DNA of 64,000 bases from Tolypothrix tenuis PCC 7101 (GTDB lineage Bacteria > Cyanobacteriota > Cyanobacteriia > Cyanobacteriales > Nostocaceae): contig NZ_AP018248.1 in NCBI RefSeq assembly GCF_002368295.1, positions 8,555,094-8,619,093 of the forward strand. Direction: 5' to 3'. A program made the translations under genes and the position numbers. Positions within the stretch are counted from its first letter, which is position 1, and each line of letters opens with the position of its first letter. Shown in pieces: positions 1-9,815 of this stretch. The notes under the pieces were generated by a model. The model had not been told where the DNA came from. It did no database searches and saw nothing but the letters and a program-made list of their open reading frames with translations.

Positions 1-68
1 ACGTGATATTGTGAGGAAGAGAATCAGTGTAAATACTAGTTTTATTATTAAATTTAAAACTTTTATTT

Positions 69-3000
69 GTGGGAAAGAAAAGAGTGCAAAAATTGGGCTG
101 GAGTGGGAAAGTGTGGCATTTCCTTGAAATATCGTCTGCTTCGCTTCTGTTGGAATGCAGAGGTGCAATATTGCAGGGATATAAAACTCTGTTGCTTGCA
201 TCAATTATCTTTTCTCCATTTACGGGTTCCCAATGGCCAGTTTTGGCTCAAAGTAATTTAGTCCCGGATAATACACTCGGTTCTGAGTCTTCTAGGGTAA
301 TCAACAGTAGTAGCAACGAATTTATTCTAGGTGGAGCGCAACGGGAGCAGAATTTATTCCACAGTTTTCGAGAATTTAATGTTGGCGAAAATCGAGGTGC
401 TTACTTCTTTGTTTTCGACCCAAGTATTCAGAATATTTTGGCGCGAGTGACGGGAAGCAATCGCTCGGATATTTTGGGTATTTTAGGGACTCGGCAAGTA
501 ATTGATGGTAATCTTTTTCGTTCCAATGCCAACTTATTTGTGATGAATCCCAATGGTATTTTGTTTGGAGAAAATGCTCGTCTAGATGTTGGTGCTTCGT
601 TTGTGGCGACAACCGCTAACGGTATTCAATTTGGCACTCAAGGAAATTTTAGTGCGACAAATCCCCAGACACCAGGGGTGTTAACTGTTAACCCATCGGC
701 TTTATTTTTTAATCAGATTACTCAAAATGCAGCGATTCAAAACAATGCTAGCTTATCAGTTTCTGAAGGTAATAGTTTGCTGCTGATAGGTGGGAACGTC
801 AATATTAATGGTGGAATATTGTTTGCTCCTGGTGGACGAGTTGAGTTGGGGGGTTTGACGGAAAAGGGGAATATTGAAATTCAAAAAGACGGTGATATTT
901 TCAGTTTGACTTTCCCAAACCAATTGCAGCGCGGTAATCTGTCGCTAAATAATAGCGCTCAGGTATATGTGGTTTCTACTGGAGGAGGTAGTATTGCTTT
1001 CAATTCTCAAAATATCGATATTTCCGGAGCAAGTCAGATTTTTGCGGGGATTTTGAGAAATTCTGAGACTGTTGCAGGTGATATTAACCTCAATGCAACG
1101 GAAGCAATCAAAGTAGAACAAAACAGCTTTATAGGAAATTTAGTTACTTTTGGTAATGGAGGTGATATTAATATCAATGCAAACACCTTTTCTATCTTTG
1201 GAAGCAGGGTAAGTACCAGAACATCTGGAGAAGGGAATGGAGGGAATTTAACAATTAATACTAAAGACTTGCTTGTGCAAGATGGAGCGCAAATAAGTGC
1301 TGGTACACTTGGTTTAGGTAATAGTGGAAATTTAAATGTTAATGCCTCCAATAGTGTCAAAGTAATTGGTGTAACAGGTAATAACATTCGCAGTACTTTG
1401 GCAAGTCAAGCACTTGAAGGGTCAGATGGAAATGCAGGAACTTTAACAATTAATACTAAAGACTTGCTTGTGCAAGATGGAGCGCAAATAAGTGCTGGTA
1501 CATTTGCCGCGGGAAATGGAGGGCAATTAACTATCAATGCTACTAACAGCGTGCAAGTGCTTGGTTCATCTGGCTTGTTTGCTGCTGCTGAAAGAAATTC
1601 AACAGGTGATTCAGGAGATTTAACAATTACCACTAAAAAATTGCTATTAAGCGATAACGCACGAGTTAGTGTAGCGATGGGTGGTGTTGGGAAAGCAGGA
1701 AATTTAAATATTAATACTCAAAATTTATTAGTAAATAATGGGGGGCAGATATCTGCTGGTCTTTTTGGGTCTGGAAGGGGAGGAAATTTGATTGTAAATG
1801 CCGAGGAAGTGCAATTAATTGGTCGCTCTGATGATGGTCGTTTTGGTAGTGGTTTATTTACTAGTGCTGACCCTGATTCAATTGGTAGTGCAGGAGATTT
1901 GACAATTAACACCCAAAATTTACTTGTGCAGGATGGGGCGTTAATTGGGGCTGACACATTTGGTAGAGGGAACGGAGGTAATTTAACTGTCAATGCCTCC
2001 GGCAAAGTTGAATTAATTGGTACATCTGATGATGGTCGTTTTGGTAGCGGCTTATTTGCTCAACAGAAAGAAACGGGTGGAATTGGAAATGCAGGAAACT
2101 TGAAAGTTAACACCCAAAATTTAATAGTTCGAGATGGTGCGCAGATAAGCACTGCTACATTTGGTGCTGGTAGAGGAGGTAATTTAACTATCAATGCCTC
2201 AGGAAAAGTCCAATTGATTGGTAGGAGTGCAGACAATAGTTCCCCTAGTGGTTTAAATTCTGCTGCTGCAAGAGGTTCCACTGGTGATGCGGGTGATTTG
2301 ACAATTAATGCCCAAGATTTATTTATACGTGATGGAGCAGAGGTCATTACTGCAACAAGAGGTGCAGGCAACGGAGGAAATTTAACTATCAATGCTCTTG
2401 GTAAAGTCGAACTTATTGGTAGGTCTACTGAGAATATTTATGGCTCTGCTTTGAGGACTTCTGTAGGCCCGAGTGCAAAGGGGAATGCAGGTAACTTGAT
2501 CATTAACACTAACGATTTATTTGTACGGAATGGTTCACAAATAAGTGTTGGGGTTTTTGGAGCAGGCAAAGGGGGAAATTTGATTGTAAATGCGATGAGG
2601 AAGGTAGAAATCACAGAAGAATCTACAAATAATTTTTTTTCTAGTGGATTATTTGGTCAAACAGAGTCAGGTACTACCGGAGATGCTGGCGATTTGACAA
2701 TTAACACCCCTGAGTTACTGGCAGAAAATGGTGCTGGTATATCCGTACAAAGTTTTGGAACAGGTAACGCAGGTATTTTGAATATTAATGCAGCCTCTAT
2801 ACGCCTAAACAATAATGCTCTGATCACTGCCAACACCCAGAGTGTTAACAAAACACCAAACCGTGAACAAGCAACAATCAACCTCAACACAGAAAATTTA
2901 CTTCTCCGTCGCAACAGCAACATCACCACCAATGCTCAAGGTGAAAATGTCATTGGTGGCAATATTAACATCAATACAAAATCTTTAATTGCCTTAGAAA

Positions 3001-3491
3001 ACAGCGATATTGGTGCTAATTCTACTGACTTTCGCGGTGGGCGCGTTTCCATAATGGCGCGAACTATCTTTGGTACCCAAGCCCGCAACACCCGAACTTC
3101 AGAAAGTGACATCACAGCAACAGGTGCAACACCTGAACTGATTGGTACAACTGAAGTTAACTCTCCCGATAATAGCTCGATCCAAAACAACCTGGGCAAA
3201 CTTCCCCAAACTGCTATCGATATCAATGCTCTCATCGCTAATAGTTGCATAGCTCGCAGAAATCAACAACAAAACGGTTCCTTCTTCATCACTGGTTCCG
3301 GTGGTGTAGCTGTACGTCCTGGTGATGCTCCACTTCCTTCCTATTCCACTGGAGATATACAACCAATCCCCACAGAATCAACAACATTACCAACACAAAA
3401 ACGACCCTGGCAAATTGGCGATCGCGTTGTCGAACCAACTGGAGTATACGAACTACCAAATGGGAAGCTTGTACTTGGTAAAGAATGTTGA
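69..3491 (+). CDS. TpsA-type filamentous haemagglutinin-like exoprotein
   Basis: The product is a 1140-residue exoprotein of a two-partner (type Vb) secretion system. A long N-terminal leader ends near VLAQ (about residue 60) and is followed by the haemagglutination-activity (FHA N-terminal) domain, with motifs such as NPNGILFG and RLDVGASFVAT at about residues 155-180. From about 360 to 1000 come beta-helix repeats of about 80 residues built on GNGGNLTIN, LLVQDGAQIS and KVELIGRS. The C terminus has the ANSC..R and TGSGGVAVRPGD signatures common in cyanobacterial members. The start is a GTG at 69; no convincing ribosome site decides it. The stop overlaps the start of the transporter gene by 7 bp, so the two should be one operon. 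Because the transporter is broken by an IS, this protein is probably no longer exported. Cargo function (adhesion or other) cannot be told. Confidence 0.88.
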   Translation: MGKKRVQKLGWSGKVWHFLEISSASLLLECRGAILQGYKTLLLASIIFSPFTGSQWPVLAQSNLVPDNTLGSESSRVINSSSNEFILGGAQREQNLFHSFREFNVGENRGAYFFVFDPSIQNILARVTGSNRSDILGILGTRQVIDGNLFRSNANLFVMNPNGILFGENARLDVGASFVATTANGIQFGTQGNFSATNPQTPGVLTVNPSALFFNQITQNAAIQNNASLSVSEGNSLLLIGGNVNINGGILFAPGGRVELGGLTEKGNIEIQKDGDIFSLTFPNQLQRGNLSLNNSAQVYVVSTGGGSIAFNSQNIDISGASQIFAGILRNSETVAGDINLNATEAIKVEQNSFIGNLVTFGNGGDININANTFSIFGSRVSTRTSGEGNGGNLTINTKDLLVQDGAQISAGTLGLGNSGNLNVNASNSVKVIGVTGNNIRSTLASQALEGSDGNAGTLTINTKDLLVQDGAQISAGTFAAGNGGQLTINATNSVQVLGSSGLFAAAERNSTGDSGDLTITTKKLLLSDNARVSVAMGGVGKAGNLNINTQNLLVNNGGQISAGLFGSGRGGNLIVNAEEVQLIGRSDDGRFGSGLFTSADPDSIGSAGDLTINTQNLLVQDGALIGADTFGRGNGGNLTVNASGKVELIGTSDDGRFGSGLFAQQKETGGIGNAGNLKVNTQNLIVRDGAQISTATFGAGRGGNLTINASGKVQLIGRSADNSSPSGLNSAAARGSTGDAGDLTINAQDLFIRDGAEVITATRGAGNGGNLTINALGKVELIGRSTENIYGSALRTSVGPSAKGNAGNLIINTNDLFVRNGSQISVGVFGAGKGGNLIVNAMRKVEITEESTNNFFSSGLFGQTESGTTGDAGDLTINTPELLAENGAGISVQSFGTGNAGILNINAASIRLNNNALITANTQSVNKTPNREQATINLNTENLLLRRNSNITTNAQGENVIGGNININTKSLIALENSDIGANSTDFRGGRVSIMARTIFGTQARNTRTSESDITATGATPELIGTTEVNSPDNSSIQNNLGKLPQTAIDINALIANSCIARRNQQQNGSFFITGSGGVAVRPGDAPLPSYSTGDIQPIPTESTTLPTQKRPWQIGDRVVEPTGVYELPNGKLVLGKEC

Positions 3492-3793
3492 TTTTCTATA
3501 AAGGAGAGACAAAAGCGGTGCAACAGGTGCTTCAAAAAATAATTATTTCGGTATTGGCGATCGCCGCTTTTAATCCAATTTCTCTCACCGCAACAGCCCA
3601 ATCAACTCCCCCTGCTGGTGTTAATATTCCGCCAAATATTCCCGAACAAATCGAAACTATTCCCAAAACCCCTGAACCTCTTCCCCCAGCAGAAATTCCT
3701 TCTCCTGCTCCCACTTCTCCACTACAAACTCCTTCTAATCAACAACCCCCTCAACAACCAGGGCTGTTTCATTCCCTAAAACACGTAAAATAG
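3485..3793 (+). pseudogene. TpsB transporter, 5' part cut by an insertion sequence
   Basis: This is the N-terminal part of an outer-membrane TpsB (FhaC/ShlB/HecB) transporter. It has a signal-like segment (about residues 18-38, ending TATAQS) and a proline-rich linker, as expected before the POTRA domains. Native coding stops at 3758, where the IS begins, and the last 11 codons are IS-derived. Deleting the IS plus one 10-bp target copy joins codon 91 in frame to the downstream POTRA-barrel segment and gives a normal protein of about 589 residues. The start ATG overlaps the TpsA stop, implying translational coupling. Confidence 0.85.
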
Positions 3794-4915
3794 CAAGTGT
3801 TGAGGGGAAAAAATATGGGTGCAGATCTGATTGAACAATTAAAGCAAGTGGAAGATTTTAGAACGACTGATGGACGAAGACATCCACTGTGGCTGGTGTT
3901 GCTATTTGTCATAATGGGAACAATGAATGGATACGTGGGATATCGGGGATGGGGGGATTTCGTCAAAAGGCATAGTCGAGTATTAATAAATAAATTTGGC
4001 ATTCAAAAACATGGGGTTCCCTCATATTCAACAATCCGACGTATAGTCATGGGAGTGGATTTCGATAAACTGGCTCATAAATTTAATGAATGGGCAAAAA
4101 ATTATGTGGATTTAGAGGTATCACAATGGTGTGCTATAGACGGCAAAAGTATTAAGGGTACAGTACAAAACTATAGTTCATCTCATCAGAATTTTGTGAG
4201 CATAGTATCAGTATTTGCTGGAAAAAAAGGGCTGGTTATCGGGATGGAGAAATTTGAGAACCAGCATAAAAGCGAAATTCAAGTTGTACAAGAGTTAGTC
4301 ACAGCATTGGGTCTAGAAGGTGTGGTCTTGAGCTTTGATTCCTTACATTGTCAAAAAAAACTTGTCAAATAATTATCGAGGGCGGTAATGATTATGTCAT
4401 TGCTGTTAAAGATAATCAGCCCAAACTACATAGTCATATTCAACGTATTGCTGCTACAAAAAAACCTACTTCTCGTATAGTTGAGACCGAAAAAACTAGA
4501 GATAGATGTACAACACGTACTGTAGAAGTCTTTCATGATATCAATGGAATTGACCCGTTATGGACTGGAATAAAATCTTTAGTCAGGGTCGAAAGAATTG
4601 GTACGAGAAAGGGTAAGAAATATCATGAAATTGTTTGTTATATTAGCAGTCTGATCGCCAGCGCCAAGGAATTTGCTCTCGGTATTCGTGGTCATTGGGG
4701 TATCGAAAACTGCCTTCACTGGGTGAAAGACGTTGTTTTCAAAGAGGATTGTTCTACAATCCGTCTTGGCAACGCTCCTGCTAATCTTTCCATTATCAGA
4801 GCGATCGCACTCAATATTCTTCGTCGCAATGGTTATCATTCCATCACAATTGCTCACAGATTTCTCTCTCATGATATTGACAAACTCCTTCATCTTGTGG
4901 AATGAAACAGCCCTG
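3759..4915 (+). mobile_element. ISAs1-type insertion sequence inside TpsB gene
   Basis: This 1157-bp element has perfect 17-bp terminal inverted repeats (CAGGGCTGTTTCATTCC at the left end, its complement at the right). It is flanked by a perfect 10-bp direct repeat, CCTCAACAAC, at 3749-3758 and 4916-4925. Terminal sequence and transposase type agree with the ISAs1 family. Element plus one target copy is 1167 bp, a multiple of three, so the interrupted TpsB frame is the same on both sides. The intact target duplication indicates a fairly recent insertion. Confidence 0.95.
3797..4905 (+). CDS. ISAs1-family DDE transposase, split by a -1 frameshift at A8
   Basis: The transposase lies in two overlapping frames. 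The first part (3797-4372) holds DFRTTDGRRHPL and the first catalytic Asp in CAIDGKSIKG. The second (read from about 4360 to 4905) holds GGNDYVIAVKDNQP and the GHWGIENCLHWVKDVVF block with the catalytic Glu. The frames join at eight A residues (4353-4360). A -1 slip there gives HCQKKTCQII, the expected family sequence at that point. The start could be 3797 or the internal ATG at 3815 (MGADLIEQL). Either the element uses ribosomal slippage on A-AAA-AAA, or it has a homopolymer mutation or sequencing error. The stop lies inside the right inverted repeat. Confidence 0.85.
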
Positions 4916-6421
4916 CCTCAACAACCCTCTCCTACAACTCGGAAGTTTCGTAAGAAAATCAAATTTGATGGTAGCACTGTTTTCAAAGAAGAAATTAATC
5001 AGAAAATAAAAAATTTTCAGCAGAAATATTCTGATGGATATACTTTTGAAAATCTAATTGAACTCCGTACTGAAATTAGCCTGCTTTACTTTAAGAACGA
5101 TTATGTTACTTCGGGAGCATTTATAGTCTTTGACAATCATGAATTTGAGAAGGGTATAATCACAATTCAAGTAGTAGAAGGACAATTAGAAGGTATTGAA
5201 ATAAAGGGATTAAACCGCTTACAAGAAGGATATGTGCGAAGTCGTTTGCAAATCGCAGCTAAAGTGCCATTAAACAAAAAACGCCTTGAAGAAGCATTGC
5301 AACTATTACAAATTGACCCCTTACTAGAACAAGTCAATGCCGAATTAACAGCAGGACGTGCCCCTGGTTTAAACATTTTACAAGTACGCTTAAAAGAAGC
5401 TCCTGCTTTTAATGGTGGTATTATTATTGCTAATAATCAATCCCCCAGTGTCGGCTCAATTCAAGGTAGCGTTTATACCAGCTACAACAACCCATTGGGT
5501 ATAGGAGATAAATTCACTGCTGAATACGGATTAACTGATGGATTAAACTTGTATAGTTTAGGCTATAGCTTACCAGTAAATGCCCGTAATGGTTCTCTGA
5601 GCTTTCGCTATAGCAACAATAACAGCAAAATTATTGAATCCGACTTTGAAGAGTTAGGTATCCGTAGCGACTCTGAGAGTTTTTCGGTTGCTTTTCGTCA
5701 ACCTGTTATTCAAAAAGTAGAAAGCGAATTAGGTTTGGGTATTGGTTTCGATGTCCGTCGCAGCCAAACTTACATACTTGATAACATTCCTTTTTCCTTT
5801 TCTGAGGGGCCAGAAGATGGTAAATCAAGAGTTGCGGTAATTAGATTTACCCAGGATTGGGTGAAAAGAGATGCTACTAGAGTTTTAGCAGCGCGATCGC
5901 AATTTAGTTGGGGTATCGGTGCATTTAACGCAACTATCAATGATTCAGGAACAGATGGACGTTTCTTTTCTTGGTTGGGACAGTTTCAGTGGGTACAGCA
6001 ATTATCTCCCAGAACATTAATGCTTGCCCGTCTCAACACCCAATTAACCCCAAATTCGCTGTTATCCCTAGAAAAGCTGAGTCTTGGTGGTGTGGATACA
6101 GTTAGAGGATATCGCCAAAACCAACTGGTATCAGATAATGGAGTGTTAGCATCAATAGAATTTCGCCTTCCCCTCAGCAATCAATTAAAAACAGTTCAAT
6201 TAACGCCTTTTTTTGAAATTGGTGGTGGATGGAACAACCGCGCTGAAAATCCCGATCCTGGTATAATTGCTAGTCTTGGTACTGGCTTGCGCTGGCAAGT
6301 TACACCTGATTTAAATCTGAGTTTAGATTATGGAATTCCTTTAATTGCAGTCAAAGATAAGGGGAATTCACTGCAAGATAACGGATTATATTTTTCTTTA
6401 AATTACCAACCATTCCGATAA
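4733..6421 (+). pseudogene. TpsB transporter, POTRA and barrel part
   Basis: From 4926 on, this is the body of the TpsB transporter: a POTRA domain (about the first 150 native residues, with VVEGQLEGIEIKG and LQIDPLLEQVNAEL) followed by a 16-strand-type barrel ending in a phenylalanine-containing C terminus (NYQPFR). The VRGYRQNQL motif of the conserved L6 loop is present. The first about 62 codons of this open frame (from 4733) are not native; they are an alternate reading of the transposase gene and begin with a hydrophobic stretch (MFSKRIVLQSVLATLLLIF). The native signal peptide is separated by the IS, so the transporter is presumed inactive unless the accidental leader works. The 3' end overlaps the convergent membrane-protein gene by 19 bp. 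Confidence 0.88.
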
Positions 6422-7080
6422 AAATTATATCTTTTTAGGAATATATTTACCAGATGAATTAATACTAAACCTGTAATAATTCCATTTATAACTCCCATTG
6501 TTGCTCCAGCAATTGCTAAATGGAAAAAACTTACCTTAACTATACTCTTCAATCCCAAAAATAAACTTACAGCATAAGCGAAAGCATTACTATTAATCAA
6601 CAAAACTACTTCTTTTATACCTAATCTTAGACATTTCTTTATGGCTAAACCTTGAGCTAAACCCATCACTGTCCCCATAGTAGCACCGAGCCACAATAAC
6701 CTAACAAACAGTAATGAAGTTGGTAATACCTCAGTGGTCAAAGCGAATTCTAAGGCTGTTATCACACTTACCACTAACATAAATATCCAGCCGATAAAGG
6801 CTCCAATTGTTGTGGCAATTAACCAAGAGAAAAAATTAAGAATATAGCGACGCAAAACAAAATATTGAGTAATTCCTAATATAATACCTCTGATTAAACC
6901 GATGACAATTAAAATCTCATTACCATTTATACCTTCAAATATTGTGACTGCTTTATTTACTATCGCAATCAAAGTGAAATTGAAAATCTCTGCAATTACA
7001 TTTGCAATTACCCATCTTTCCCATAAAATGAACCCATGTCTGCGGTGAAAGTTTCGGGATGTGGGTCTTATACTTTGCAT
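6403..7080 (-). CDS. Multi-pass membrane protein of unknown function
   Basis: This is a hydrophobic protein of about 225 residues with roughly six predicted membrane segments, for example ILIVIGLIRGIILGITQYF, WLIATTIGAFIGWIFMLVV and a Gly-rich GATMGVINGIITGLVLI near the end. GATMGxxxG occurs twice, suggesting an internal duplication. I choose the ATG at 7080 (MQSIRP) because GAGAGGTG lies just upstream; an in-frame start at 7119 would add 13 residues without a comparable ribosome site. No family is recognised. It converges on, and slightly overlaps, the broken TpsB gene. Confidence 0.65.
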   Translation of the reverse strand: MQSIRPTSRNFHRRHGFILWERWVIANVIAEIFNFTLIAIVNKAVTIFEGINGNEILIVIGLIRGIILGITQYFVLRRYILNFFSWLIATTIGAFIGWIFMLVVSVITALEFALTTEVLPTSLLFVRLLWLGATMGTVMGLAQGLAIKKCLRLGIKEVVLLINSNAFAYAVSLFLGLKSIVKVSFFHLAIAGATMGVINGIITGLVLIHLVNIFLKRYNFYRNGW

Positions 7081-7179
7081 CGTCACCTCTCTCACAAAGC
7101 TAATTATTACTACCCACATTTCCCGAAAACTCTGATTAAACGGGTTTTGGGTAAAATTTATCCTTGAAGCAGCTAAAAT

Positions 7180-8058
7180 TTAAGCACCCAAAAATATACC
7201 CAAACTTTGACCAGAAGCGAGTGTGAAAGTCCCAACTGGTAAACTTGCAGCAAAGGTACTACGGACATCTGCAACTAAATCAAAAACAGACCCTCTAGCA
7301 ACAAATAAGTCAAACCCAGCCGCATCTGGTCTAGCAAAATAAGTTTCACCGATTCCTAACTGAATCACATCTCCCCTAGATAAATCGGAAATTTGAGCAT
7401 AATCTGCATTACCAACAAAACCATAGTAAGACCCACTGCGATCGCCTAAAATAAATGCATCATTATTAGTGCCACCAACCAAAACATCAAATTCTCCTTT
7501 TCCTCGCGAAAATTGATTGCTACCTAACAAAATGTCATTACCAGCATCACCTACCACCAAATCATTACCAGCAGAACCAATTAAAAGGTCATTACCACCA
7601 GCACCAAAGAGTGAATCATTACCAGCAAAGCCATCAATCGTATTATTGAAATTATTACCAATGACTTTATCCTGATTAGCAGTTCCCAACACATTGCTAA
7701 AATTCACAACTTGAAAATTTAAGGAGCCAATTGTCGGGATATTATTAACAGTAAGTCTATTTTGACCTAAATCAACATTTAATGATGCTCCTCCCGAACC
7801 ACTAGAAGCATTAATTGTATTACCTTGAACATTAGGAGCAATAATGCTTTCAACATTTAATATTTGGTCAGTTCCAAAACTGCCTTTACCAATACCACCA
7901 CGCGGGAAAAGTGAGATGGCTTGTCTAAAATTACTATAATCAACAGTATCAAAACCATTACCACCAATAATGACATCATTGCCCGGCGAAGAAACGAAAA
8001 TATCATTACCTACAGAACCCACAAGTCTATCATTATTTTGAGTACCAAAAATTGTCAT
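7180..8058 (-). CDS. RTX-type calcium-binding repeat protein
   Basis: The 292-residue protein has haemolysin-type nonapeptide repeats (GGxGxDxxx). One block lies at the N terminus (NNDRLVGSVGNDIFVSSPGN) and one at about residues 140-185 (GNDSLFGAGGNDLLIGSAGN). Such repeats form a Ca2+-binding parallel beta-roll. There is no N-terminal signal peptide, which fits export by a type I system reading a C-terminal signal; the C terminus is hydrophobic and Gly-rich (TLASGQSLGIFLGA). The same C-terminal layout is common in cyanobacterial exported RTX proteins. No transporter gene is nearby. A second, larger RTX gene lies at 32.8 kb. Confidence 0.8.
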   Translation of the reverse strand: MTIFGTQNNDRLVGSVGNDIFVSSPGNDVIIGGNGFDTVDYSNFRQAISLFPRGGIGKGSFGTDQILNVESIIAPNVQGNTINASSGSGGASLNVDLGQNRLTVNNIPTIGSLNFQVVNFSNVLGTANQDKVIGNNFNNTIDGFAGNDSLFGAGGNDLLIGSAGNDLVVGDAGNDILLGSNQFSRGKGEFDVLVGGTNNDAFILGDRSGSYYGFVGNADYAQISDLSRGDVIQLGIGETYFARPDAAGFDLFVARGSVFDLVADVRSTFAASLPVGTFTLASGQSLGIFLGA

Positions 8059-8237
8059 TTATTTGCCTCCAATCGCAATAGTTTAGTAGGTGCAAAACAT
8101 TGTTTTCAGAAATTGGGCAACATTAGATAGCGGATAACAGCTATTCAGAAAGGCTTTCCGCAGATTTAAAAGATTTAATTTTTATCTAAAACTCACAGGA
8201 CTTATACAAAAATTTCCCAAATCATTAATTGATGGAA

Positions 8238-8292
8238 CCGCCTTCTCTGCGAGAGGCTTCCGCCAACGCGCAGTGTCTCCCCTTGGGAGAAT
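8238..8292. repeat. Dispersed palindromic repeat in intergenic DNA
   Basis: The stretch contains CTCTGCGAGAGGCTTCCGCC and GTCTCCCCTTGGGAGA, modules that recur in this window (for example the GCGTAGCGTCTCCCCTTGGG copy near 42.7 kb). CTCTGCGAGAG and TCTCCCCTTGGGAGA each form a small hairpin. The rest of 8059-8447 shows no gene. Confidence 0.6.
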
Positions 8293-8447
8293 AATTCGTA
8301 GAGTGTGTGTAAGTCCTAACTTAAAATGAATGAAATCTTTTCATCTAATGTTGCGTAATCTCAACATGGATTAATATTCAGCTAGTGCTTTTACGTTTGT
8401 TCACAGGTATTCACTACCAGAAGCACTTAGACAGATATATATAGAAG

Positions 8448-8936
8448 TTACTTAATTACTTCTAAATCTACATGAGAGCATCTTTCCATTCTGTCACAAG
8501 TATAAAATATTGGGCCATCAGGAGTAAAAGAAAATAAAAAGTTGTCAGGAGAATAGTCTATGGCTTTTTTAGAAGTTCCATCATATACAGGATCGGAGCC
8601 TATTAAGAATAAGCCTATGGGTATTGACTTGAGTGTCATATTTTGTCTAACAACTTCCGTACCCCTATCAGGGTTGTAATATCTCGTTCTCATCACCCCA
8701 CTAAAGCCATTCATCTTTAAAATGCTTTCGTAAACAATCGCATCAACACTGTATGTCAGTTTGAATGTTCCATAAATTGGAGATTTAGCATCTGTTATTT
8801 GCGAGTTAACTTGAGCAATTGTATATGATGAAGATGGTTTTTCGGAATTATTTCTTGCATCTACAGACTCAACTCCAAATAATCCAGTCACACTAATTAA
8901 TAGAATCCCTAGAGTGGCAGTTGTCTTGAATTTCAT
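8448..8936 (-). CDS. Small exported protein of unknown function
   Basis: A 162-residue protein with a clear N-terminal signal segment (FKTTATLGILLISVTGLFGV), followed by a polar, beta-rich body. The body contains two Cys residues near the C terminus (FYTCDRMERCSHVDLE) that could form a disulfide. No family is recognised. It is on the same strand as the next small exported protein (start 9554) but separated by about 130 bp, so co-transcription is possible but not shown. Confidence 0.6.
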   Translation of the reverse strand: MKFKTTATLGILLISVTGLFGVESVDARNNSEKPSSSYTIAQVNSQITDAKSPIYGTFKLTYSVDAIVYESILKMNGFSGVMRTRYYNPDRGTEVVRQNMTLKSIPIGLFLIGSDPVYDGTSKKAIDYSPDNFLFSFTPDGPIFYTCDRMERCSHVDLEVIK

Positions 8937-9065
8937 ACTCTTGATTATCCAAAATACTAGATTGTCATCAACGATGAATTAATGAGTAATGTGTAATAAC
9001 TTTGGGTTTTAGATTTTAGAACTTATATATATCCCCATATCTAAATCCCAAAACTTTATTCGCTA

Positions 9066-9554
9066 TTAGAATTTGTAACCAACACCAAGCTTCCAAAGTG
9101 TTCCACCTCCATTAGTAAAGTAAGTTCCATCACCATAGAGAACAACATTTTGGCTAATAGCTCCCTCCGCACCAGCCTGTACCACAGCACCAGTACCCAA
9201 AGAAACAGAAGAATTACCATCACTTATAGAAACCGCAGAACCACCAATACCTGCGTAAATATTTGCGTTTTTACCAATACTTAAATCATAGGTAACAGTT
9301 GGTATTACTAAAGTTGCACATAAACCACTATCACAAGCACCAGTAACAGTAGTTCGTATCGAAACAGGGTTTAAATCGATACGTCCCGTTACAGCTGCTG
9401 CTGCACCACTTCCATCAGCATTAACACCGATACCAACATAACTCCCGCGCATTCCTTCTTCTGCATTAGCTGGAGAAGTTTTGACTAATATGGGAACAGA
9501 TGCGATCGCACAAACAGCACTTATCGTCACCACAGAGTTCAAGAAGTGTCGCAT
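9066..9554 (-). CDS. Small exported, outer-membrane-like beta protein
   Basis: A 162-residue protein with a signal peptide likely cleaved after ANA (about residue 31). The body is Gly/Ser/Ala-rich with alternating hydrophobic strands, and the last residues are LGVGYKF; a terminal aromatic residue preceded by such a strand is typical of outer-membrane barrel proteins. Two Cys (ACDSGLCATL) may pair. No specific family is recognised, and a small barrel or porin-like protein is inference only. Confidence 0.6.
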   Translation of the reverse strand: MRHFLNSVVTISAVCAIASVPILVKTSPANAEEGMRGSYVGIGVNADGSGAAAAVTGRIDLNPVSIRTTVTGACDSGLCATLVIPTVTYDLSIGKNANIYAGIGGSAVSISDGNSSVSLGTGAVVQAGAEGAISQNVVLYGDGTYFTNGGGTLWKLGVGYKF

Positions 9555-9659
9555 AATAACCTCTATTCAACTAAGTTCTTAATTTTTTTCAGCTTTAGGA
9601 AATGCAAACTCAAACAGCTATATCATTGCTTTTTGGCTTGAGAATTTGATGTTTGAGCC

Positions 9660-9677
9660 GTCAGTGCTTTCACTGAC
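9660..9677. other. Perfect short hairpin in intergenic DNA
   Basis: GTCAGTG-CTTT-CACTGAC is a perfect 7-bp stem with a 4-base loop. On the plus strand it is followed by ATTTTTAT, terminator-like, yet no plus-strand gene precedes it. It could be an operator or leader element for the minus-strand gene starting at 9554. Apart from this hairpin, 9555-9815 shows nothing recognisable. Confidence 0.35.
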
Positions 9678-9815
9678 ATTTTTATCATAGAGACATAATT
9701 ATTGAGATAAAATAACCCTATCTACCAGTCTTTTGGCACGAAGAGTTATAAGTAATGGCACAAAACTGCAATCAAGATAAATAACCCTGGCCATAGGTCA
9801 GCAGTATTGCTTCAT

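Noticed and set aside
1034..2932. Several long minus-strand open frames opposite the TpsA gene
   Set aside because: They are antisense shadows of a repetitive Gly/Asn-rich coding region (giving Pro/Leu/Lys-rich products) with no start signals or families.
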